A stretch of 25,963 nt of DNA from JAQVSH01 sp964349835 (GTDB taxonomy: Bacteria; Bacteroidota; Bacteroidia; Bacteroidales; UBA4181). The position numbers and the translations under genes were made by a program. The notes under the pieces were generated by a model. That model did not search any database and had not been told where the DNA came from. It saw only the letters and a list, made by a program, of their open reading frames with translations. Below, piece by piece: positions 15,978-23,323 of the stretch. The stretch is taken from contig CAYGID010000029.1 of NCBI GenBank assembly GCA_964349835.1, forward strand, positions 1-25,963, written 5' to 3'. Within the stretch, counting starts at the first letter, position 1, and every line of letters begins with the position of its first letter.

Positions 15978-17816
15978 TTATTTTCCTGCACAATAGAGAC
16001 TCTTTTCGGTTCGAATCACAATTTTTCCATCCACGAAGGCGGGTGTGGTGTGGGTTCTCTCTCCGGTTTCAATTTTTTTGACCAGTTCAAACGCCTTATC
16101 GGTGTTCAAGATGAACAGAACCCCCGACATATCCATGGCAAACAGCTTGTTTTCTACAATCATGGGCGAAGAGTAGAACTGTGCATCAAATTCGTGGGTT
16201 TTGCCCAAGACTCCGGTTTTTAGATCGTATGCCGAAAGCGAGCCATAGCTGGTGGCCACAAACACCTGTTCGCTGGTGGCAACCGGGCTGGCCACCTCGG
16301 GCAGATAGTCGTTCATCTCCCATACTTGGGAGCCGTCGGATGCCTTCAGCCCTACGATAGTGGCATTTTCGTTTCCGGCCACCACAATGCCGGCGCTGTA
16401 GGCCACACTGGCACCCACTTCGGCACTCATGCACTCAGTTTGCCAATATTGCTGGCCTGTAAGGGGATTGGTTGAGATTACATGGGGATTGCCTGTGGTA
16501 ATGAGTTCATCGCGGGCACCGGTGTTCACAATTACGGGCGAAGCCCATGATATCTTCGACTTTCGGGTTTGTACCCATTTTTCGGCGCCGGTGGCAGCAT
16601 CAAGGGCAATCAGTCGGGCCCCCTTGTTGTGGTCCATCTGCACAATAACAAGCCCTTTATAGAGAATCAGCGAAGAGGAGTGGCCATAGTGATTGTCGGG
16701 GATACCCAGGTTTTTGGCCCAGAGCCGTTTCCCGTTTGTGTCGGTACAGAGAAGGTCGCCCGAGGCAAAAATGGCGTAGACCTGCTGGCCATTGGTGGCA
16801 GGCGTAGCGGCTGCCAGTCCTGTGTCTTCGGTTACTTCGGGCATCGTTGCGGGGCTGCCCGAAATATTGTCGGCAGTAGCAGTCCAGAGCAGTTTGCCGG
16901 TCGAAAGATCGTAGGCATAGAGCTGGCGAGCTGCATTGTCGGCTCCTGTAATAAAGACTTTGTTGTTGGCAATGATGGGCGAACTGTATCCCGATTTGGG
17001 CGGCGCCTCCACTTTCCAGAGAATGCCTCTGCCCGAAGCCAGATCCCAATCGGTGGGTATATTACGGGCCGGAGAGTGACCATTACCCCCTGTGCCGCGG
17101 AAATTGGGCACAGTAGAGCCGGGACCCGATGTCGCCGGTGCAATGGCAACCGAAGCTGTTTCGGACGCTGAGCCCGGGGCGGCATCGGTGGGTGCCGAAT
17201 CTTGGGTCGATGCCAAACCTTCGACCGCTGCGCCCGTGGTATCTGTGGCCTCGGAGGCTGCTTCAGGCTGCCCGGTTTCGGACATATTCTCCTCTTCCGA
17301 TCCTGTTTCTGATCCCTCTGCAAGGAGTTCGGTTCCGGATTCTCCGCCATTCCCGGTCGACGGGTCGGCAGGAGGGCGTGTCAGAAAGAGAAAGAGCAAC
17401 ACCCCTGCCATCAGGAGTGTACCCCCGTAACCCAGGTATTTTCGCGACATACTCTGCATGATCCAGGCATCGAAAGGGTCGAGCTCTTTGGCCGGAAGCG
17501 ATTTGTATCGGGCATACAACATGCGGAGCGATACAATCAGAAGCAGCGAGGTGAACAGGAGAATCCAAGTGCCGGTTTCAATCTGATGTCGCCCTGTAAA
17601 ATAGACCTTTCGCGACAAGAGATCCAATTCGCGGATCTGTTCTTGCACCGCCGTGTTGTCGGGCTCCTGGTCGAGTTGCTCGCGTAGCGCTGTCAGAGCG
17701 GGTATGTCGAGCGGTCCTGTGGTTGTGTACATGATTTGGCTTAAGGCCAGCAGGACCGCGAATAGAACGGCAAAGAGTGCCGAGACAACGGCCAGATTTC
17801 TCCACAATATTTTCAT
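15978..17816 (-). CDS. Membrane-anchored PQQ-like propeller with three N-terminal helices and an acidic linker
   Basis: This 612-residue protein has membrane helices at about 7-29, 82-100 and 130-146. A charged, probably helical segment (about 36-75) lies between the first two. A linker of roughly 90 residues (148-240) is very rich in Glu, Ser, Thr, Ala, Gly and Pro and lacks hydrophobic residues. The C-terminal 370 residues are PQQ-like blades (GKLLWTATA, GKRLWAKN, GAEKWVQT, GQQYWQTE, GSQVWEMN). With three helices the linker and propeller should be on the side opposite the N-terminus, which fits a periplasmic propeller held away from the membrane. It sits between the NapH-like gene (4-base overlap) and the NuoEF fusion, so it may tether the soluble and membrane parts. 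Confidence 0.88.
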   Translation of the reverse strand: MKILWRNLAVVSALFAVLFAVLLALSQIMYTTTGPLDIPALTALREQLDQEPDNTAVQEQIRELDLLSRKVYFTGRHQIETGTWILLFTSLLLIVSLRMLYARYKSLPAKELDPFDAWIMQSMSRKYLGYGGTLLMAGVLLFLFLTRPPADPSTGNGGESGTELLAEGSETGSEEENMSETGQPEAASEATDTTGAAVEGLASTQDSAPTDAAPGSASETASVAIAPATSGPGSTVPNFRGTGGNGHSPARNIPTDWDLASGRGILWKVEAPPKSGYSSPIIANNKVFITGADNAARQLYAYDLSTGKLLWTATADNISGSPATMPEVTEDTGLAAATPATNGQQVYAIFASGDLLCTDTNGKRLWAKNLGIPDNHYGHSSSLILYKGLVIVQMDHNKGARLIALDAATGAEKWVQTRKSKISWASPVIVNTGARDELITTGNPHVISTNPLTGQQYWQTECMSAEVGASVAYSAGIVVAGNENATIVGLKASDGSQVWEMNDYLPEVASPVATSEQVFVATSYGSLSAYDLKTGVLGKTHEFDAQFYSSPMIVENKLFAMDMSGVLFILNTDKAFELVKKIETGERTHTTPAFVDGKIVIRTEKSLYCAGK

Positions 17817-19105
17817 TTCGGGGTTTCTTTTGAATCGTTCGAACTAAGATTTAAGGGGCAGTAGGAAAAACAGCGCGCACACGACACGCAATTCCCTTTG
17901 TCGATGAGGTAGGTATCTCTCTTCCGCTTGAGCGAGAGGGAGATCAGGAGTGTTCCGAAGAGCATCCCGATAAATCCGCCCACTATGAGCATGCCCATAT
18001 AGAAGGTGCCGCGAATCTGTTCTGCCTCGGCAAAGAGGAGCTCTTCGTTTCCCTCTTGCGACCGGAAGGCCTGTATCTCAAGGCTGTTTTCCATTTCGGA
18101 AGGGTCGGCCTGCTTCAGAATTTCCGACATGACCACTGTTTTGTTGCTCATAGCAAACGAAGGAGCCATTTGGCCGAAGGTCCAGGCACCGAGCAGCACC
18201 ATCAAAGGCAGTAGCACAAAATAGAGGAGAATCCGTTTCACACCCTCATTTCGGGTTTCGGCAACCTGGTTGGTCTGTGGGTAGAGAATGGCATCCGACG
18301 GGCAGGCCGTCATACAGAGAGCGCACGACACGCAGGGCTTGGGAGTAATCACCGCATGGGTAAGTGAAACCTTCGAGAATATTTTCAAGAGCGCACCGTA
18401 GGGGCAAAGAAAACGACAGTAGGGGCGGCCGGTAAAAATTGAAGCTACCAACAGCAAGCCTCCGAATATCATGATGTTGGAGGGCCCTCCGAGCCGGAAA
18501 AACCCTACAAAGGGATCGAACTTACAAATCAGAAAGCTGGTACGGGTTATGGCAAAGAGTATAGAAATGCCCAGATAGATCCAGGGTAACAATCCTAAAA
18601 ATCCGCTTACTGCTTTAGAGAGGGGATAATTTTTTACATGAACCAGATCTTGGAGTGCCCCAAAGGGGCAGACCCCCGAACAGAAAATTCGTCCGAAAAG
18701 AAGTGCAAAAAAGAGGGGGATAAAGAAGTAGGCCCATACTGAGATGGGTAGGATATAGGAGGGATCGGCGAGGGCCAGAGCCACATTCTGAATGGATCCC
18801 ACCGGACATACACAGCCCTCTTTAATAAAGCCGAACCAAGCGACCGAAACCAACGAGATGCCAATCACCCAACGGCGTGAGCGTCTTTTCAGAACAGCCC
18901 AGGTTGCCACCGAGAGCATTCCTAAGAGAATGGCTATGTCGAGCAGGTCGGCTGCGAGGCCGGGAGGCATGATATGGGTCTCAGAGGGGTATTGGTAGCC
19001 CGACTCAAAATCGGGTTTAGGAAACCGGTTTTGCGCCAGCATCGGAAGGGTTGCTGCAATAAGCAGAAGCGACAGCACCCATTTGGCCAAACGTGTTTTC
19101 ATCAT
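17813..19105 (-). CDS. NapH/NosR-like membrane polyferredoxin
   Basis: The start is ATG 19105 or the adjacent 19102; a longer in-frame opening would run deep into the upstream gene. The 430-residue protein has a signal-like helix (about 8-24, ending LAQ), a short exported segment with FPKPDFESGYQYP, then about six membrane helices. Membrane-edge cysteine motifs are GCVCPVG (98-104), CSGVCPFG (142-149), an isolated Cys194 in CKFDPF, and CRFLCPYG (230-237). Ferredoxin motifs are CVSCALCMTACP (258-269) and a second C-terminal one CVSCARCFSYCP (406-417). NapH and NosR relatives carry electrons between quinol or cytoplasmic donors and periplasmic partners. It overlaps the Tat-exported ferredoxin gene by 4 bases, mirroring the napGH pairing. 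No quinone site can be read from sequence. Confidence 0.9.
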   Translation of the reverse strand: MMKTRLAKWVLSLLLIAATLPMLAQNRFPKPDFESGYQYPSETHIMPPGLAADLLDIAILLGMLSVATWAVLKRRSRRWVIGISLVSVAWFGFIKEGCVCPVGSIQNVALALADPSYILPISVWAYFFIPLFFALLFGRIFCSGVCPFGALQDLVHVKNYPLSKAVSGFLGLLPWIYLGISILFAITRTSFLICKFDPFVGFFRLGGPSNIMIFGGLLLVASIFTGRPYCRFLCPYGALLKIFSKVSLTHAVITPKPCVSCALCMTACPSDAILYPQTNQVAETRNEGVKRILLYFVLLPLMVLLGAWTFGQMAPSFAMSNKTVVMSEILKQADPSEMENSLEIQAFRSQEGNEELLFAEAEQIRGTFYMGMLIVGGFIGMLFGTLLISLSLKRKRDTYLIDKGNCVSCARCFSYCPLNLSSNDSKETPK

Positions 19106-19653
19106 CCCTGTTTTAATAAGTAGGCCTGATAAGCCGGAATTCTGGAGATGGCACCCGACGGGCAGACCTGGGCAATAGCGCAGTCGTTGCACTGAACGCA
19201 GATGTTCTGCCTGATTTGCAGGTACATGGATCCGTTGCCAAACGAGGAGCAGCCCTTTACACATTTGCCGCATCCATTGCAGAGCTCCTCATCGATATGG
19301 TACTCAAAATAGGGATCCTCCACAAAACTCCGCTTGATGGCTCCGGTGTGGCAGAGCTGGTTTTCGGCTCCCGTGTTCAGGTTCTTGGCGTTCTGCTGGA
19401 AGTAGCCTCCGCACAGATCGCAGTAGCCGCAAATTTGCACCGTATGCACGCATTTCACAGCCGAAACCGAGAGTACACAGGTGGTTTCGCATTTTTCGCA
19501 CTGAATACACTTTTTGGGATCAATCTGCCAAACGTACCCATCCTTAGCGTATCCTTTGGCCAGCCAGGCGGCCGAACCCGTGAGGGTGAGCCCTGCCAGT
19601 GCAGAGAGTCCTCTCTGCAAAAACCGGCGTCTGTTGTAGGTTTTATTTTCCAT
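19102..19653 (-). CDS. Tat-exported NapG/MauM-like protein with four [4Fe-4S] sites
   Basis: ATG 19653 (MENKTYNRRRFLQ) is chosen: it places a twin-arginine motif RRRFLQ at residues 8-13 before a hydrophobic stretch (16-32), and it overlaps the upstream gene by 11 bases. The 183-residue protein carries sixteen cluster cysteines in ferredoxin-like groups: CIQCEKCETTC (49-59); Cys68 or nearby with CGYCDLC (75-81) and Cys101; CNGCGKCVKGC (125-135); and CVQCNDC (152-158) with Cys164-Pro. NapG/MauM/NrfC-type proteins fold with their clusters before Tat export and pass electrons between a membrane partner and a periplasmic enzyme. The NapH-like gene directly downstream is the obvious partner. The terminal periplasmic enzyme is not in the window. 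Confidence 0.9.
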   Translation of the reverse strand: MENKTYNRRRFLQRGLSALAGLTLTGSAAWLAKGYAKDGYVWQIDPKKCIQCEKCETTCVLSVSAVKCVHTVQICGYCDLCGGYFQQNAKNLNTGAENQLCHTGAIKRSFVEDPYFEYHIDEELCNGCGKCVKGCSSFGNGSMYLQIRQNICVQCNDCAIAQVCPSGAISRIPAYQAYLLKQG

Positions 19654-20575
19654 TTGAATCGGATTTTTCTTGGTACCAGCTAATTTTTCCTGCATGAGCA
19701 AGATACAAATGATGGTTCTTGTATTGTATACGTGGGGCAACGTGACTTTTTTGCAACATCTCGTTCGAAATGAGCAGCGCCTCGTATTGACCCTCTTTAC
19801 TGTAGCGCGACACCCTGGCCAGCCCCTTTTCGGCGGTGAGGATGCGCCCCTGGTGGTCGATGGCCAGACCGCAGGGGTTGCAGCACCCCGGGAAGGCCCC
19901 CTCGGAGGTTCCGGTACGTCCGAAGGCCATAACAAATTGCTCTTTCCCTGTATAGAGTTCTACCTTATGGGCGCCGGCATGGCCCACGTAAAGGGTGTCG
20001 TTATACTCGGCCAGGGGGAATTCGGAACCGGGTATTATAAAGCGTTCGCGATGCATGATAAACCCATCGAAATTCCCTTCGCGCGAGTAGGTGGCAATCA
20101 GTTTGTTTTCGGCATCCGAAATGTAGACCCGACTCTTGCCGATAGCCAGGTCGCAGTAATAGGCGTTGTCGCTGCAGGGATCCCACCGACCAACCGCTTG
20201 CAGCGAGGCGGTGTATAGAGCCAGCCCGCCGGGGTGGAGTACATACAGCGTATCGCCATGCAGAGCCATAGCCGAAACCGGCTCGTCTACATCGATTTGT
20301 GTTACAGGGGTTCCGGTTAGGGAGTAGACAGTGAGGGTTCGTTCCATGGCGGCATAAATCAGGCTGTCGCCTACGCAAAAGGCTTGCACCGGCTTCGCGG
20401 TGCGAAAGCTGCCTGCCTCTTCAAAGAGCGGGTTTCCTCCGCGCGGGAGATTTCCGGTGAGCTCAACCGCAGCAGCTTTTTCGGGCGTTTTCGACTGTAG
20501 CCATATAAAAGCGGCAAATCCCACAATCAGGAGCAGGATAAGCCAGTTGGTAATAACCGCCGATCTATTAGTCAT
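19643..20575 (-). CDS. Membrane-anchored NHL-like beta-propeller
   Basis: This 310-residue protein has one N-terminal helix (about 8-27, WLILLLIVGFAAFIWL) and a periplasmic domain of NHL-like repeats. Examples are DSLIYAAMERTLTVYSLTG, NPCGLAIDHQGRILTAEKG and the blade ends VSRYSKEG and IATYSREG. It lacks the Trp-docking PQQ signature of its neighbours and is a different propeller family. A cysteine-rich turn GCCNPCG (about residues 238-244) and Cys141/Cys149 in WDPCSDNAYYCD could form disulfides or bind metal. It starts one base after the preceding propeller gene and overlaps the Tat ferredoxin gene. NHL propellers usually mediate protein-protein contacts; an electron-transfer role is not shown by the sequence. 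Confidence 0.82.
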   Translation of the reverse strand: MTNRSAVITNWLILLLIVGFAAFIWLQSKTPEKAAAVELTGNLPRGGNPLFEEAGSFRTAKPVQAFCVGDSLIYAAMERTLTVYSLTGTPVTQIDVDEPVSAMALHGDTLYVLHPGGLALYTASLQAVGRWDPCSDNAYYCDLAIGKSRVYISDAENKLIATYSREGNFDGFIMHRERFIIPGSEFPLAEYNDTLYVGHAGAHKVELYTGKEQFVMAFGRTGTSEGAFPGCCNPCGLAIDHQGRILTAEKGLARVSRYSKEGQYEALLISNEMLQKSHVAPRIQYKNHHLYLAHAGKISWYQEKSDSNGK

Positions 20576-20576
20576 A

Positions 20577-22004
20577 CTAATTGAGTTTTAAACACAGCAT
20601 GTTATGTGCATCGCGGATTAGCAGTTTTCCGTCGGCGTAGGCCATGGGACCCCAGGCATCGATACCCTCGAGAATTCGCTCCTTTCGCAGGAGCGACAAT
20701 TCGCGGTTACCCACCTGATAGATATAGAGCTCTCCGTCGTCTTTCAGGACATAGAGCCGATTGTTGATAATCATAAAGGGGCCGAGTCCGAATTTTTCGT
20801 CGGGGGCCGAAGTCCATACGGGCTGAAGCAGGTTGTCGGGCGTGTAGCAGACCAGCCTGTCGCGCAATCCTCCTCCGTCTTTAGGCATAACCGTAATCAC
20901 CATATTATTCACCAACACCGGAGTCTGTTGCTCGCTGCAGGCTCCTTCGCGGGGTTTGTGTTTTTGTAGAATTTTGGCCGAGAAGCTGTTTCCATTTCGC
21001 GACACCTCCATAAGGGCTCCCCCCGAGCCGTAGCCGGCCGTTAGGAACACCCGGCTCGAGCTGAGTTGGAGAGGTGAGGGAGCTATTACATTGGGCTGAA
21101 ATTCGGCGGTGTGCCAGAGTAGTTTGCCCAGGTCGGCACCTTCGGCCGCGACGCCAATAATGCCGCCGATAGCCATATAGACAAAGGTGCGCTGTCCGCC
21201 CAACACCATGGGAATCAACGAAGAGTGCGACATCTTGTAGCCATTGGGGTTGGGTGTGCGCCAAACCTCTTCTCCTGTGGCACAGTCGATGCCTGCCAGT
21301 AACGCATCACCACCGGTAGCAATAATCAGCACATCATTTTCTACAATAGGACACTGTCCGGTATACCAGAAGGGCACCTCGGTTTTGTAGGTTTTTTCGA
21401 TATCGAGTTCCCACTTCATTTCGCCCGTAATGGGGTCGCAACACATCACATGTCCTTTGGGTCCGAGCGAAATCACAAATTTTTCGTTTACAAAGGGGAT
21501 GGTTCTCGAAAAGCCGTGATTCCTTTTGATGGCAACCCGGTACCATCGTCTCCAGAGCTCTTTCCCCGTTTCGAGCGAAAAACAGCGCAAGGCATCGGCG
21601 CGAAGTGCCTCATCGTAATCTAGCAGATAGACCCTTCCGCCGAAGATGGCCGGCGCGGCATGTCCCTCACCGGTGGTAACCTTCCAAAGGGTGGTAAAGG
21701 GGGAGGGGGGCTCCTTTACCAGCGGAGTCTCCACCCGGTTGTTGAGGTCGGGACCTCTGAATCGGTTCCACTGCTCGGTAGAGGTGTTGATTACCGAAGA
21801 GGGCTCTTCATATTGCATGAAAAACTCCCCGATTCTCACTTCGTCGGCACTTCGGGCAATGGAGTCGGGTCGACCGTCGTTGCCGGGAAGTTGCAGCGAT
21901 AGAGAGGCGTAGGGGTTGCCGGCAAACCACCACACCAGCATCGCAGCGTAGAGCGCCACCACTCCCCAAGTGATGGCTCGGATCCTGTTTTTGGTTAGTG
22001 TCAC
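20577..22004 (-). CDS. Membrane-anchored PQQ-like beta-propeller (GTG start)
   Basis: GTG 22004 is taken as the start. It gives 475 residues, an N-terminal anchor (about 11-29, AITWGVVALYAAMLVWWF) and an 11-base gap after the upstream stop. No ATG lies upstream of the anchor in frame without overlapping the previous gene far into its coding part. After a linker of about 55 residues the segment WNRFRGPDLNNR introduces the propeller, as in secreted PQQ_2 proteins. Blades carry GKELWRRW, GEMKWELD and GEEVWRTP. A vicinal Cys pair in VMCCDPITGE lies at a normal blade turn. It is followed one base later by the NHL-like gene. No PQQ-dehydrogenase active site was recognised. Confidence 0.85.
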   Translation of the reverse strand: MTLTKNRIRAITWGVVALYAAMLVWWFAGNPYASLSLQLPGNDGRPDSIARSADEVRIGEFFMQYEEPSSVINTSTEQWNRFRGPDLNNRVETPLVKEPPSPFTTLWKVTTGEGHAAPAIFGGRVYLLDYDEALRADALRCFSLETGKELWRRWYRVAIKRNHGFSRTIPFVNEKFVISLGPKGHVMCCDPITGEMKWELDIEKTYKTEVPFWYTGQCPIVENDVLIIATGGDALLAGIDCATGEEVWRTPNPNGYKMSHSSLIPMVLGGQRTFVYMAIGGIIGVAAEGADLGKLLWHTAEFQPNVIAPSPLQLSSSRVFLTAGYGSGGALMEVSRNGNSFSAKILQKHKPREGACSEQQTPVLVNNMVITVMPKDGGGLRDRLVCYTPDNLLQPVWTSAPDEKFGLGPFMIINNRLYVLKDDGELYIYQVGNRELSLLRKERILEGIDAWGPMAYADGKLLIRDAHNMLCLKLN

Positions 22005-22015
22005 TATACAGTAGG

Positions 22016-23275
22016 TTATTTTATCTTGTAAACAGCTAAAGCGTTGCCGTGTCGCACATAGAGGAGCCCGTCGCAGATAACAGGATGGGCCCAATGGGGG
22101 CCCGAACCATCGGTCACCTTGAATGAACTTACCACATCGAACTTTTCGGGGGTAGGCCTCACAAGCGCCAGTGTGCCCCCCTTCTCTTCATAACAGTAGA
22201 GCATGTTGTCGGCGGTAACGGTTACGCCTTTGTTGAGCCACTGGGTAGAATAGCGGGTTTCGCCGCTGTTCCAGTCGGCGCATAGCCAAGTGCCGTTGGC
22301 GTTACTATCCCATGTAGAGCCGTACAGGTAGTTGCCCACCTTAACCACACCGCCATGCTGCGTATCGAACTCTTTGTTGAGCCACACCTGCTTTACGCTT
22401 TTACCGTCGGGGGCCAGTTCAATCATCACCGCGCCATGGTTGTATCCGCTGGTTACAAAGATACGACCCTCGTGGTAGAGGGGGGTGTTGGTGTTGTTGT
22501 TGGTGTCGCGGGCGGGTGCATTTTCCACATGGGCATAGTCGAACTTCCACAAGAGCTGGCCATTGGCCGGATTCACTGCAAAAATGAAGTTTGCCGATAC
22601 GCTCACAATCATCTCAACCCCGTTATGCTTCACAAACAGAGGCGTGCAATAGGCGGGGTCTTTGTCGAACGGTTCGGTTTTCCAAACCTCTTTGCCACTG
22701 TTTTTGTCGAGGGCCACCATCAGGGTTTTGGCTCCTCCCACATTGTACAACACCAGGTTGTTCACCACAACAGGCGATTCCGAATAACCGAAGAAGGGAG
22801 GAACGCCTCCGTAATCCTTGAAGAGATCTCTTTTCCAGAGTATTTTCCCGGTTTCGAAATCCAGACATGCATATTGTGCCATCCCGGTTGCCACCCAAAC
22901 CTTGTTGCCCTCAACCCTTGGGGTTGACCGGGTCTGTTCGTACGACCTGACCCAGCCGCTTCCGCAGACGGTTTCCCAAAGCTTTTCGCCTTTCAGGGTA
23001 AACGACATCAACACATCGAGCGTGTCACGCTTGCCGGTAACCAAAATTCTACCGCGCGTAATGACGGGCGAGGAGTAGCCTTCGCCAATCTGATTGATAA
23101 CCATCACCTTTGCGGGACCCTCTGCAGGCCAGGTCTTTAGCAACCCCTTTTCGGAGGTAAACGACCCCGATCCGTTGCTGGCACGCCATCCGGTTACACC
23201 CGTTTGTGCAAATAGAGAGGGGGCCCAAGAGGCGACGAAAGAGAGGAGAAGCAGGGTCAGGAAGGCTTTCTTCAT
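22016..23275 (-). CDS. Secreted PQQ-like beta-propeller (paralogue C of three)
   Basis: This 419-residue protein has a Sec signal peptide (MKKAFLTLLLLSFVA, cleavage near SLFAQ-TG). The mature N-terminus WRASNGSGSFTSEKGLLKTW is a variant of the WRGPxxDGxxxExGLLxxW opening common to secreted PQQ_2 propellers of Bacteroidota and Planctomycetota. Blades show GEKLWETV, GKILWKRD, GKEVWKTE and GQLLWKFD. It shares long blocks with the next two upstream genes, including TGKRDTLD, FGYSESP, DTNNNTN, VKVGNYLYGST and the C-terminal HWAHPVI...LYVRHGNAL. It is separated from paralogue B by 48 bases, the largest gap in the operon. The role is probably structural or ligand-binding in the periplasm or at the cell surface. 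Confidence 0.9.
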   Translation of the reverse strand: MKKAFLTLLLLSFVASWAPSLFAQTGVTGWRASNGSGSFTSEKGLLKTWPAEGPAKVMVINQIGEGYSSPVITRGRILVTGKRDTLDVLMSFTLKGEKLWETVCGSGWVRSYEQTRSTPRVEGNKVWVATGMAQYACLDFETGKILWKRDLFKDYGGVPPFFGYSESPVVVNNLVLYNVGGAKTLMVALDKNSGKEVWKTEPFDKDPAYCTPLFVKHNGVEMIVSVSANFIFAVNPANGQLLWKFDYAHVENAPARDTNNNTNTPLYHEGRIFVTSGYNHGAVMIELAPDGKSVKQVWLNKEFDTQHGGVVKVGNYLYGSTWDSNANGTWLCADWNSGETRYSTQWLNKGVTVTADNMLYCYEEKGGTLALVRPTPEKFDVVSSFKVTDGSGPHWAHPVICDGLLYVRHGNALAVYKIK

Positions 23276-23323
23276 AAAATATATTTGTAGGGGTTTATGA
23301 TGGAAAAGGGGCTGTATGCCCTG

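Noticed and set aside
15977..15991. GTG at 15991 as the start of the NuoEF fusion
   Set aside because: It would overlap the previous gene by 14 bases, while ATG 15976 has an AGGA sequence at good spacing and no overlap.
19106..19273. N-terminal extension of the NapH-like protein upstream of 19105
   Set aside because: It lies wholly inside the ferredoxin gene in another frame and precedes a natural signal-like helix start with an ATGA junction.
5758..19653. A nos (nitrous oxide reduction) cluster, given NapG/NapH-like proteins plus ABC genes
   Set aside because: There is no NosZ, NosD or NosL, no copper-site motif, and the ABC permease is FtsX-type, not NosY-like.
19654..19935. Long N-terminal extension of the Tat ferredoxin upstream of 19653
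   Set aside because: The extension lies antisense-like in another frame of the NHL gene, is Arg/Pro-rich, and would bury the twin-arginine signal.
21400..21460. Vicinal Cys-Cys (VMCCDPITGE) in the 475-residue propeller as a sign of a methanol-dehydrogenase-type disulfide
   Set aside because: It falls at the ordinary D-x-x-T-G blade turn, and no other quinoprotein active-site residue was recognised.
23309..23321. GGGC-N5-GCCC hairpin between paralogues B and C as a terminator inside the operon
   Set aside because: The stem is only 4 base pairs with a short, mixed pyrimidine tail; it could at most be a weak attenuator.
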